Assembly (NCBI GenBank): GCA_934490165.1
Contig: CAKSTB010000029.1
Coordinates: 1 to 22,742, forward strand
Length of the DNA stretch: 22,742 nucleotides
DNA from: an uncultured Ruminiclostridium sp.
Lineage (GTDB): Bacteria; Bacillota; Clostridia; Oscillospirales; Ruminococcaceae
Reading direction: 5' to 3'
Within the stretch, counting starts at the first letter, position 1. The number at the start of each line of letters is the position of its first letter. The notes beneath the pieces are model-generated. The model worked only from the letters and a program-made list of their open reading frames with translations, had not been told where the DNA came from and made no database searches. Positions 14,757 through 20,871 of the stretch are shown piece by piece. Both the position numbers and the translations under genes were made by a program.

Positions 14757-15236
14757 TTGTAATTAAGATTGATGGCAGGTTGCCGATAGCGCTATTTGTC
14801 GGGTAGCACTTCTCGGGTTCGCTATTCCATTTAATAACGTTGCTACTATGAACGAGGGGAAGAACCAAAGGGAACAGGTGCAAGTCTGAGCCTTACTTAC
14901 GCAAGGCTCGTGCACTCCGCTAAAGCTCCGTTGGACTTAGCAGCCCAGTGCAGCGAAGCGAAACGTCCGAGTGCTTGCGAAAGCAAGACTCAGCCCTATA
15001 CCCTTAGGTTCTCTCCCAAATCAGTTATTCCTCTTGAGCGACGAGAGGAGCGGGAGCATTGCTTATGCAATGCTCAGACGTGCATCCCTCTTTCCTTACC
15101 CACACCCCCACCCCGCTAGGGTGTTGGCTAAACTCGTAGAACCACCCGAATATCGTATATCATGTTATTTCAGGAACGCTTAACGCTACATGTCCGCAGT
15201 TTTAGTACATATATCTCAGGTTAGTAGCGTTTTTTT
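14757..15236 (+). ncRNA. Candidate structured RNA, about 480 nt
   Basis: No supported protein gene occurs here. A TATAAT at 14746-14751 (no good -35) could start an RNA near 14758. A long-range helix pairs 14857-14872 with 15001-15017 (15 bp, one bulged C, one A-A mismatch). It closes a domain with three hairpins: 14878-14882/14911-14915 stacked on 14888-14894/14903-14909; 14933-14936/14965-14968; and 14969-14978/14983-14991 with a GAAA tetraloop. Further hairpins lie at 15030-15036/15042-15048, 15054-15062/15067-15075 and 15109-15113/15119-15123. A terminator-like stem and T tract end it. The GNRA loop favours the plus strand. It matches no RNA class I can name from memory. Confidence 0.55.
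15182..15236 (+). terminator. Terminator-like stem at the end of the candidate RNA
   Basis: AACGCTAC (15182-15189) pairs with GTAGCGTT (15224-15231) across a 34-base loop and runs into seven T (15230-15236). The large loop makes it weaker than a classical terminator. Confidence 0.5.
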
Positions 15237-15423
15237 GAAGGGTTAATGTTAGTGCAGTTGCACAGATACACTCACGAAATTATTAACACCTTGTTAGTAC
15301 GGAAACCGTTTTCAGCGTTGTTGGCTGTATAGTTATCACTCAGGCTTTTTTACAATATGTTGCACTGCAATTTCAATGGAATTTGATAAGTTGAGGATAT
15401 ATATCGACAGTTTGAAACAGCTA
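15237..15423. other. Intergenic region downstream of rmuC
   Basis: AT-rich; no gene, clear promoter or strong hairpin was found. No convincing terminator follows the rmuC stop directly, so rmuC transcripts may run into the antisense strand of the candidate RNA. Confidence 0.4.
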
Positions 15424-16725
15424 TCAGTTTAACTGTACTATTTCAGTATCCTCACCCACGCTCATAAGCTGTTTGTTTATCGCTCTCGTCCTTGTTCCAA
15501 CAAGCATTTCAAGGTCATTGTCGACCTGCTGTAAGTGATTTTTCGTCTTTGTCAGCACGCTTTCAAAGCTCTCAAACTCTTTCCTTACACTGCTGAGTAT
15601 CTTCCATACCTCACTGCTTCGTTTCTGCACGGCAAGGGTGCGGAAGCCCATATACAGCGAGTTCAGCAGTGCGGACATAGTGGACGGACCTGCTATGCTG
15701 ACCTGATAATTACGCTGGAGCTCCTCCACCAGTCCGAGCTTTACGACCTCGGCATACAGCCCCTCAAACGGCAGGAACATAACCGCAAAATTAGTCGTGT
15801 ACGGCGGACAGATGTACTTGTCGTGAATATCCTTTGCGCATTTCTTTATCGCTACAATAAGCGCCTTTGACGCTTCTTCAATTATCAACTTATCGCCGCT
15901 GTCGTAGGCGTTGCAAAGGGTGGTGTATGTATCACCCGGGAATTTTGAGTCGATCGGCAGGTACACGGTATCGTCATTCTTACCGGGGAGCTTTACCGCA
16001 AACTCAACGTGATTACGGCTGTCCGGAACGACCGCGACCTCGGTATCATATTGTCCGGGAGCAAGTATATCCGAAAGAATAGCGCCGAGCTGCATTTCTC
16101 CGAGAATACCTCTGTTCTTTACGTTAGACAGGACTTTTTTCAGATCACCGACACCTGCGGCAAGGCTCTGCATTTCGCCAAGTCCGCTGTACACCTTGTT
16201 AAGCTGTTCACTGACCGTTGCGAACGAACGGCTTATCTTGTCGTCAAGCGTTGTCTGAAGCTTCTCGCCGACCATTCCGCGCATTTCTTCAAGCTGATTT
16301 TTTGTATTTGCGTTTATGCTTCCGAGCTGAACTGCCATTTCGTTACGCATATTCTGCATATCGGCGGCGTTTCTCTGCTCAATGCTCTGAAGCCGCTGTT
16401 CAAACTGGGAAAGCAGTCTTGCCGTGCCGTCCGCATTCTGCTTCTGAGTATCGGTGAGCGTCCCTCCGAGATTGGTGACAAGGCTCACAAGCTCGGTTCT
16501 GAGTACCGTTTCACTGTTTAACCTGCTCGCCTGTGCGGTATCGAGCTTTGCACAAAGCTGAGCGGTTCGCTCGGTGAGCATATCAAGCTGTGCGGCTGTC
16601 TGCCCGTCCGTCTTTTCCTTGCCGCTGATATTATCGGCTGGCTTTTTCTGCGACAAAAGCGTTATGACCGATATTATCACCGATATCAGGCTGACGGCAA
16701 GCGTTATTATAAGCAATAGTTCCAT
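15424..16725 (-). CDS. rmuC: DNA recombination protein RmuC
   Basis: RmuC-family protein of 433 residues, linked in E. coli to limiting DNA inversions and rearrangements at short repeats; predicted to be nuclease-related. Residues 3-24 form an N-terminal membrane anchor. Residues ~45-200 are a long coiled coil rich in Gln, Glu and Leu. The RmuC core follows: NVKNRGILGEMQLGAIL at 201-217, the LPIDSKFPGD segment at 256-265, and CPPYTTNFAVMFLPFEGLYAEV further on, all hallmark segments. A good AAAGGAGCAAGAA site supports ATG 16725. It appears monocistronic, with its own promoter. It sits next to a region full of inverted repeats, which is suggestive but not evidence of a link. Confidence 0.95.
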   Translation of the reverse strand: MELLLIITLAVSLISVIISVITLLSQKKPADNISGKEKTDGQTAAQLDMLTERTAQLCAKLDTAQASRLNSETVLRTELVSLVTNLGGTLTDTQKQNADGTARLLSQFEQRLQSIEQRNAADMQNMRNEMAVQLGSINANTKNQLEEMRGMVGEKLQTTLDDKISRSFATVSEQLNKVYSGLGEMQSLAAGVGDLKKVLSNVKNRGILGEMQLGAILSDILAPGQYDTEVAVVPDSRNHVEFAVKLPGKNDDTVYLPIDSKFPGDTYTTLCNAYDSGDKLIIEEASKALIVAIKKCAKDIHDKYICPPYTTNFAVMFLPFEGLYAEVVKLGLVEELQRNYQVSIAGPSTMSALLNSLYMGFRTLAVQKRSSEVWKILSSVRKEFESFESVLTKTKNHLQQVDNDLEMLVGTRTRAINKQLMSVGEDTEIVQLN

Positions 16726-16756
16726 ATTTCTTGCTCCTTTTAAAATTTATACTACT

Positions 16757-16785
16757 ATTATAATTCGGTTTTTTCGGGCGGTCAA
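16757..16785 (-). promoter_or_regulatory. rmuC promoter
   Basis: Minus strand TTGACC (16785-16780), 17-bp spacer, TATAAT (16762-16757). Confidence 0.85.
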
Positions 16786-16820
16786 CGTTTTCGCGGCGGA
16801 GTGTACGGTTTATAGGACAA

Positions 16821-16850
16821 AAATACGGTCACCCGAAGATGACCGTATTT
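16821..16850. terminator. Terminator of the SGNH-lipoprotein operon
   Basis: Perfect 11-bp stem (16821-16831 with 16840-16850, loop of 8) just past the membrane protein stop. On the minus strand the stem ends in a T5 run. Confidence 0.85.
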
Positions 16851-16856
16851 CATTTA

Positions 16857-17294
16857 TTATTCAGCAGTATTCTTATAGCTTATTGTGATATGGCATATTG
16901 CGAATACGACCGACAGGACAATAAGCGGAATGTTCATCGTCAGTATGCCGCTTTCAAGGAAAAGTACGGACGGCAGTATCGACAATGTCAGTGCCTTTGC
17001 CACACTGTTTCCCTTGCGGAATACTATCCAGCCGCCGCAGTAGAGCGCAAGAAGAACTATGCCGAGTATAAGGTACAGCGTCTGCGCGCCGTCAAATATG
17101 TAACCGAGCGTTACAAACGGCAGTTGTATGAACATCAGTATGAAACAGCCGAAGCGACCTATCTGCTCACCTGTTTCGACAAGCTTGTTGTGATAATTAT
17201 CTGCAAAGCCGTCCTTGTTTGTCACCGCATAGATTATATTCGGTATCAGCAGGACAACAACAAATATAAATCCTGTGAGATTAAACCATTCCAT
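16857..17294 (-). CDS. Small multi-pass membrane protein
   Basis: Unrecognised integral membrane protein of 145 residues. Five hydrophobic stretches are visible at about 4-24, 47-66, 72-92, 100-115 and 121-139. The first loop is polar (TNKDGFADNYHNKLVETGEQIGRFG), and a short basic turn FRKGN follows helix 3. The gene starts 17 bases after the SGNH-hydrolase stop with an AAGAGG site, so the two are almost certainly co-transcribed and may share a cell-envelope role. A terminator follows. No catalytic motif is evident. The longer overlapping plus-strand frame is a shadow without a ribosome binding site. Confidence 0.78.
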   Translation of the reverse strand: MEWFNLTGFIFVVVLLIPNIIYAVTNKDGFADNYHNKLVETGEQIGRFGCFILMFIQLPFVTLGYIFDGAQTLYLILGIVLLALYCGGWIVFRKGNSVAKALTLSILPSVLFLESGILTMNIPLIVLSVVFAICHITISYKNTAE

Positions 17295-17311
17295 CTTTAC
17301 GCGCCTCTTTC

Positions 17312-18649
17312 TCAGGCAACACCGAAGCCGAGAATTTCGACATATGTCATCTTATCGTCACCGCTCTGTGTAACAGGCTTTATGCTGACCTTGTGAGTTC
17401 CCTCAGCGCCCGTATAGCAAAGCGTGGCAACAGGATTACCCCAGCCGTCGGTCGCGCTTGTCGCAACGGTTGTGAAAACCTCGCCGTCAACCGTAAACTG
17501 CAATGAGCCGAATGCGACGTTGTTATTGCATTTATAGACAAGCATAAGATTTTTGCCGGTAAATTCAAACTCCATAGGCTCACAGCCCGAGGGCTTGCCC
17601 TTGTAGCTCCAACCGTCGGGGAAGCTTGTGAGAGTTTCCTTTTCGGTGTCAAATGTGCCTGTCGATGATATTTTCAGTTTGTCGGAGGAATGCGTCCTGT
17701 CGATAAATGTCATATCCGCAAATCTGTCGGAATACACCCACTCATCAGGCAGGGGAGATATTGTGACATCGCCCATAGTCTTTATCTTTTCGGTCGCCTT
17801 GTCAAACATATTCATAATGAGGTCGGCGGTCATCTGATGTCCCCACTCGTTGGGGTGTGATTCGTCGTCGGAATAGTCCTCCCACTTCATTCTGCCTGTT
17901 TCAAACTCGTGGGAAAGCACGCTGTTCAGCGATACCATAGGCAGACCGTAAGCCTTGCCGACCTGCGACATATATTCCTCGCAGGTGTGACCGCTCTTTA
18001 TGACTGTGAAATACAGCGCAACGGCGGGCTGTTTTTCCTGCGAGAGGATCTTTCTCACCATAGCGTCATAGCTGTCCTTGTATATCTGATCGTTGCCGTC
18101 ATTTACCGCAAACTCGACAAATACCATATCGGGGTCATAGTCGAGCACGTCACGCTGAAGGCGGATATTTCCGAGTACGCTCGGCGTGCCGCTGAGTCCC
18201 GCGTTGACATAGTTTATCTTTGTATCGGGGTATTTTTCGCAAAGGCGGTCATAGGTGAGCTTTGCCCAGCACTTTTCGGGTCCTGCGGTAAGTCCCTCGG
18301 TGATACTGCCGCCGATGAATGCTATAGTTACCTCCTGCTTGTTTTCAAGCTTTTCGATAAGCTTTGACATTCTTTCGAGGTTGCCCAGATCCATAAGCGA
18401 CCTTTCGACCATATTGTCATATATCTGCTCCTCGGTGAGCTTGCTTTCATCTATACTGCTTGTTTCACTTGTATCAGATGATGTATCCGAACTGCTGTCG
18501 GTAGATTCCGATACAGATGATGTTGTCTGTGTATCGGACGTACTGTCGGATGATACGGCAGAACCGCCGCTTGTGCTGTTATCCGCACAACCTGCAAGCA
18601 TTGACGCGCATATAAGCGCGCCTGCGATGATTTTTATCTTAGCGTTCAT
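17312..18649 (-). CDS. SGNH/GDSL-hydrolase lipoprotein
   Basis: Predicted surface esterase of 445 residues, probably removing acetyl or acyl groups from polysaccharide. The signal peptide ends in lipobox LAGC (Cys21). Residues 25-70 are a Ser/Thr/Asp-rich linker. The SGNH domain (~105-290) has block I GGSITEG with nucleophile Ser115 (a GGS in place of GDS), block II Gly in NAGLSGT, block III Asn183 in AVNDG, and the Asp262-x-x-His265 dyad in DESHPNEWGH. Residues ~300-445 look like a beta-sandwich, with LMLVYKCNNNVAFGSLQFTV and a final IKPVT...YVEILGFGVA, perhaps carbohydrate-binding. ATG 18649 follows GGAGG; the longer frame from 18796 spans the promoter. It is the first gene of an operon with the small membrane protein. 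Xylan or similar is a plausible substrate, by inference. Confidence 0.88.
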   Translation of the reverse strand: MNAKIKIIAGALICASMLAGCADNSTSGGSAVSSDSTSDTQTTSSVSESTDSSSDTSSDTSETSSIDESKLTEEQIYDNMVERSLMDLGNLERMSKLIEKLENKQEVTIAFIGGSITEGLTAGPEKCWAKLTYDRLCEKYPDTKINYVNAGLSGTPSVLGNIRLQRDVLDYDPDMVFVEFAVNDGNDQIYKDSYDAMVRKILSQEKQPAVALYFTVIKSGHTCEEYMSQVGKAYGLPMVSLNSVLSHEFETGRMKWEDYSDDESHPNEWGHQMTADLIMNMFDKATEKIKTMGDVTISPLPDEWVYSDRFADMTFIDRTHSSDKLKISSTGTFDTEKETLTSFPDGWSYKGKPSGCEPMEFEFTGKNLMLVYKCNNNVAFGSLQFTVDGEVFTTVATSATDGWGNPVATLCYTGAEGTHKVSIKPVTQSGDDKMTYVEILGFGVA

Positions 18650-18682
18650 TTTGTCCTCCGTGGTTATAATTATGATATTCTC

Positions 18683-18711
18683 ATTATACATTAACACGAG
18701 CTCATAATCAA
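18683..18711 (-). promoter_or_regulatory. Promoter of the SGNH-hydrolase operon
   Basis: Minus strand TTGATT (18711-18706), 17-bp spacer, TATAAT (18688-18683). Confidence 0.8.
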
Positions 18712-18882
18712 CAGTTTTTACACGAAAACGAGCAATTTCACTAAAATCCGACTGCGGTAATATACTATATAAACCGACCGTCACACAAGCGGACAATTAT
18801 TGTATAAATCTGTACGGGCGGTTAAAAATAACTATGTACATCAAGTTCAAAACATCGCATTTCAACAGAAAGGAAGAAAACC

Positions 18883-19236
18883 ATGCTTGTAAAAAGAGGA
18901 GAGATATATTACGCCGATCTGAGCCCTGTAGTCGGTAGCGAACAGGGCGGTATGCGCCCCGTACTTATTGTCCAGAACGATGTGGGCAACCGCCACAGTC
19001 CGACTGTCATTGCCGCCGCCATAACAAGTCAGAAGGACAAATCGCGGCTTCCTACGCACATTTCGATAAACGCCGACCGCTGTGGTCTTGCAAAGGATTC
19101 GATCGTACTGCTCGAGCAGGTGAGAACGCTCGACAAGCAACGGCTCAAGGAACGTATGGGCGAGCTTGACGAGGGCGCTATGAACAAGGTCGACAGCGCA
19201 CTGTCGGTAAGCTTCGGTCTTTCGGGAAGCAATTAA
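18883..19236 (+). CDS. mazF: MazF/PemK-family endoribonuclease toxin
   Basis: Type II toxin that cleaves mRNA at short sequence motifs; closely similar in pattern to B. subtilis EndoA/NdoA. It has 117 residues, the usual length. Family marks: RGEIYYADLSPVVGSEQGG at 5-23, catalytic Arg25 in GGMRPVLIVQND, Thr48 in AAAITSQ, PTHI, and VLLEQVRTLDKQRL near the end. An AGAAAGGAAG site precedes the ATG. A weak promoter is possible at 18737-18766 (TTCACT-N18-TATACT). No mazE-like antitoxin gene lies directly upstream, where one is usual; the only short frame there (from 18834) has no antitoxin features and overlaps mazF. The antitoxin may be encoded elsewhere. A pfp gene follows after ~200 bases with its own promoter. 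Confidence 0.93.
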   Translation: MLVKRGEIYYADLSPVVGSEQGGMRPVLIVQNDVGNRHSPTVIAAAITSQKDKSRLPTHISINADRCGLAKDSIVLLEQVRTLDKQRLKERMGELDEGAMNKVDSALSVSFGLSGSN

Positions 19237-19372
19237 GTTAATATAACGCCGTGTTTCCTTAACAATATGTAACAAAGTTACACACCGGCTTATGTTTAGG
19301 TCTATGTAACGGTTATCATTGCCGCTCGCTTTAGCTATTGCTACAAAAATATGTACGCTTATGCTTTTTGGG

Positions 19373-19401
19373 TTGTAAAACCGTCATTATAATGGTACAA
19401 T
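19373..19401 (+). promoter_or_regulatory. Promoter of the PPi-phosphofructokinase gene
   Basis: TTGTAA (19373-19378), 17-bp spacer, TACAAT (19396-19401). An overlapping TATAAT at 19388-19393 is an alternative -10. Upstream, 19237-19372 holds only weak hairpins such as GTAAC-AAA-GTTAC. Confidence 0.65.
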
Positions 19402-19443
19402 AATCACGCAGTAATGCGAAAAATGACGGAACGGAGAAAAACA

Positions 19444-20646
19444 ATGAACATAGCTATTGCACAGTCGGGTGGTCCTACGGCGGCGATAAACTCTTCACTC
19501 TGCGGAGTATTTGACGAGGCTGAAAAGTATAACGAGATAGACAGGATATACGGCTCGATAAACGGTATTGAGGGCATACTGAACGATAACCTTATCGACC
19601 TTAAGGAAGTGCTTATCACCGAAAACGATAAGCAGCTGCTCAAACGTACACCGTCAACCGTGCTCGGTTCATGCCGTTTCAAGCTGAAAAACAGCAGTGA
19701 TGACGACAGCGACTACAAGCGCATAACAGAAGTATTCAAAAAGCACGGTATAACCGCATTTTTCTATATCGGCGGAAACGACTCTATGGATACCGTAATG
19801 AAGCTTGACGCTTATTTCAAAGAAAACAAGATCGATATAAAGGTTGTCGGCGTTCCGAAAACTATAGATAACGACTTACCGCTTACCGACCACACACCCG
19901 GCTTCGGCTCGGCGGCAAAATATGTTGCGACTTCGTTACAGGAAATAATCCGCGACAGCCGCGTATACTCCATTCCGTCGGTCACGATAGTTGAGATAAT
20001 GGGACGTGACGCAGGCTGGCTCACCGCGTCCTCGTGTGTACTGCGCGCTAACGGCGAGCCTGCGCCGCACCTTATATATCTTCCCGAAAGCGACTTTTCG
20101 GAAGAACGCTATCTTGAAGATGTTAAAAATGCATCAAAGAGATACAAGGCGGTCATAGTGGCGGTGTCGGAGGGAATAGACTGCCTTGCGGGTCGGTCGG
20201 AGCTGACGGACGCGTTCGGTCACAAGTATCTTTCGGGCGTGGGCAAGTATCTTGAAGAGCTTACGCGCAGTCATATGGGCTGCAAGGTACGCTCGATAGA
20301 GCTTAACGTAATGCAGAGGTGCGGCTCGCATATAGCATCGCTCACCGACCTTGATGAGGCGTGGAGAATAGGCGCGGCGGCTGTGAACGAAGCGCTTAAA
20401 TACGGCGGGAGCGGCGTGATGATGGGCTTTAAGCGTATCAGCAACAATCCTTACCGCGTGGGGATCACTCCGCTTGACGTAAAGGAATGCGCGAACAAGG
20501 CAAAATATTTCCCGAAAGAGTGGATAACCCCCGAGGGCAACAACGTAACGATAGACGCGCTCAACTACTTCCTGCCGCTGATACAGGGCGAGCCGAAGAT
20601 AGATTATCTCAACGGCATACCCGTACATTTCAGACTGGATCAGTAA
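19444..20646 (+). CDS. pfp: PPi-dependent 6-phosphofructokinase
   Basis: Cytosolic glycolytic enzyme that phosphorylates fructose 6-phosphate, probably with pyrophosphate instead of ATP, and is reversible. It has 400 residues. N-terminal GGPTAAINSSL at 9-19 is the phosphoryl-donor loop. The motif GGNDS at 110-114 has Asp where ATP enzymes have Gly (GGDGS), and PKTIDND at 138-144 has Lys where ATP enzymes have Gly (PGTIDND); both are recognised marks of PPi use. MGRDAGW for sugar-phosphate binding follows. ATG 19444 has an ACGGAG site; the frame opening at 19414 adds ten unlikely residues. The gene is monocistronic, with a near-consensus promoter and a weak 6-bp stem at the stop codon. The donor assignment is from motifs only. 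Confidence 0.92.
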   Translation: MNIAIAQSGGPTAAINSSLCGVFDEAEKYNEIDRIYGSINGIEGILNDNLIDLKEVLITENDKQLLKRTPSTVLGSCRFKLKNSSDDDSDYKRITEVFKKHGITAFFYIGGNDSMDTVMKLDAYFKENKIDIKVVGVPKTIDNDLPLTDHTPGFGSAAKYVATSLQEIIRDSRVYSIPSVTIVEIMGRDAGWLTASSCVLRANGEPAPHLIYLPESDFSEERYLEDVKNASKRYKAVIVAVSEGIDCLAGRSELTDAFGHKYLSGVGKYLEELTRSHMGCKVRSIELNVMQRCGSHIASLTDLDEAWRIGAAAVNEALKYGGSGVMMGFKRISNNPYRVGITPLDVKECANKAKYFPKEWITPEGNNVTIDALNYFLPLIQGEPKIDYLNGIPVHFRLDQ

Positions 20647-20670
20647 GGCTTATACAGCCTTGCAAGCTTC

Positions 20671-20699
20671 TTGACAATTATCTGCATTTATGCTATACT
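20671..20699 (+). promoter_or_regulatory. Promoter of the leader ORF/surface protein unit
   Basis: Consensus TTGACA (20671-20676), 17-bp spacer, TATACT (20694-20699). Transcription would start near 20706. An 8-bp stem follows in the leader (20713-20720 with 20729-20736). Confidence 0.85.
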
Positions 20700-20756
20700 G
20701 CTTTAAGGAAAGAAAAGTTTAATACAGAAAACTTTTGTCAAAGGAAACGACATAAA

Positions 20757-20813
20757 ATGGCAGGTATTTTCGCATTAAACTTAAAATCGGATATTTTTGG
20801 CATAACGGCATAG
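20757..20813 (+). CDS. 18-residue leader peptide
   Basis: Short ORF encoding MAGIFALNLKSDIFGITA, with an AAAGGAAAC ribosome binding site about 11 bases upstream, placed after a consensus promoter. Its stop codon (20811-20813) lies inside the left arm of an intrinsic terminator. A ribosome finishing the peptide would cover that arm, so translation is expected to favour read-through into the surface-protein gene. It has no run of a single regulatory amino acid, and no known leader is recognised. An alternative view is a fortuitous small frame. Confidence 0.6.
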   Translation: MAGIFALNLKSDIFGITA

Positions 20814-20837
20814 TTCCTTGGGAAACTATGCCTTTTT
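20807..20837 (+). terminator. Attenuator-like terminator before the surface-protein gene
   Basis: GGCATAGTT (20807-20815) pairs with AACTATGCC (20824-20832), with extra pairing toward the loop, then T5 (20833-20837). It lies 34 bases upstream of the next start codon and inside the leader transcript. Confidence 0.85.
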
Positions 20838-20871
20838 GTATATAAAGTAAATCAGAAAGAAGGAAATACAG

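Noticed and set aside
14969..14991. Group II intron domain V
   Set aside because: A GAAA-capped hairpin is present, but the AGC triad, the two-base bulge and a reverse transcriptase gene are missing.
14910..15183. Short plus-strand frames in the candidate RNA
   Set aside because: No ribosome binding sites, and the frames run through hairpin arms.
16839..17396. 185-codon plus-strand frame antisense to the small membrane protein
   Set aside because: The minus-strand gene has membrane helices, a ribosome binding site, and an operon position; the plus-strand frame has none of these.
18834..18938. 34-codon frame upstream of mazF as an antitoxin
   Set aside because: It overlaps mazF, has no ribosome binding site, and lacks any antitoxin-like DNA-binding or acidic segment.
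18862..19275. 137-codon minus-strand frame opposite mazF
   Set aside because: It is a shadow of a clearly recognisable MazF gene.
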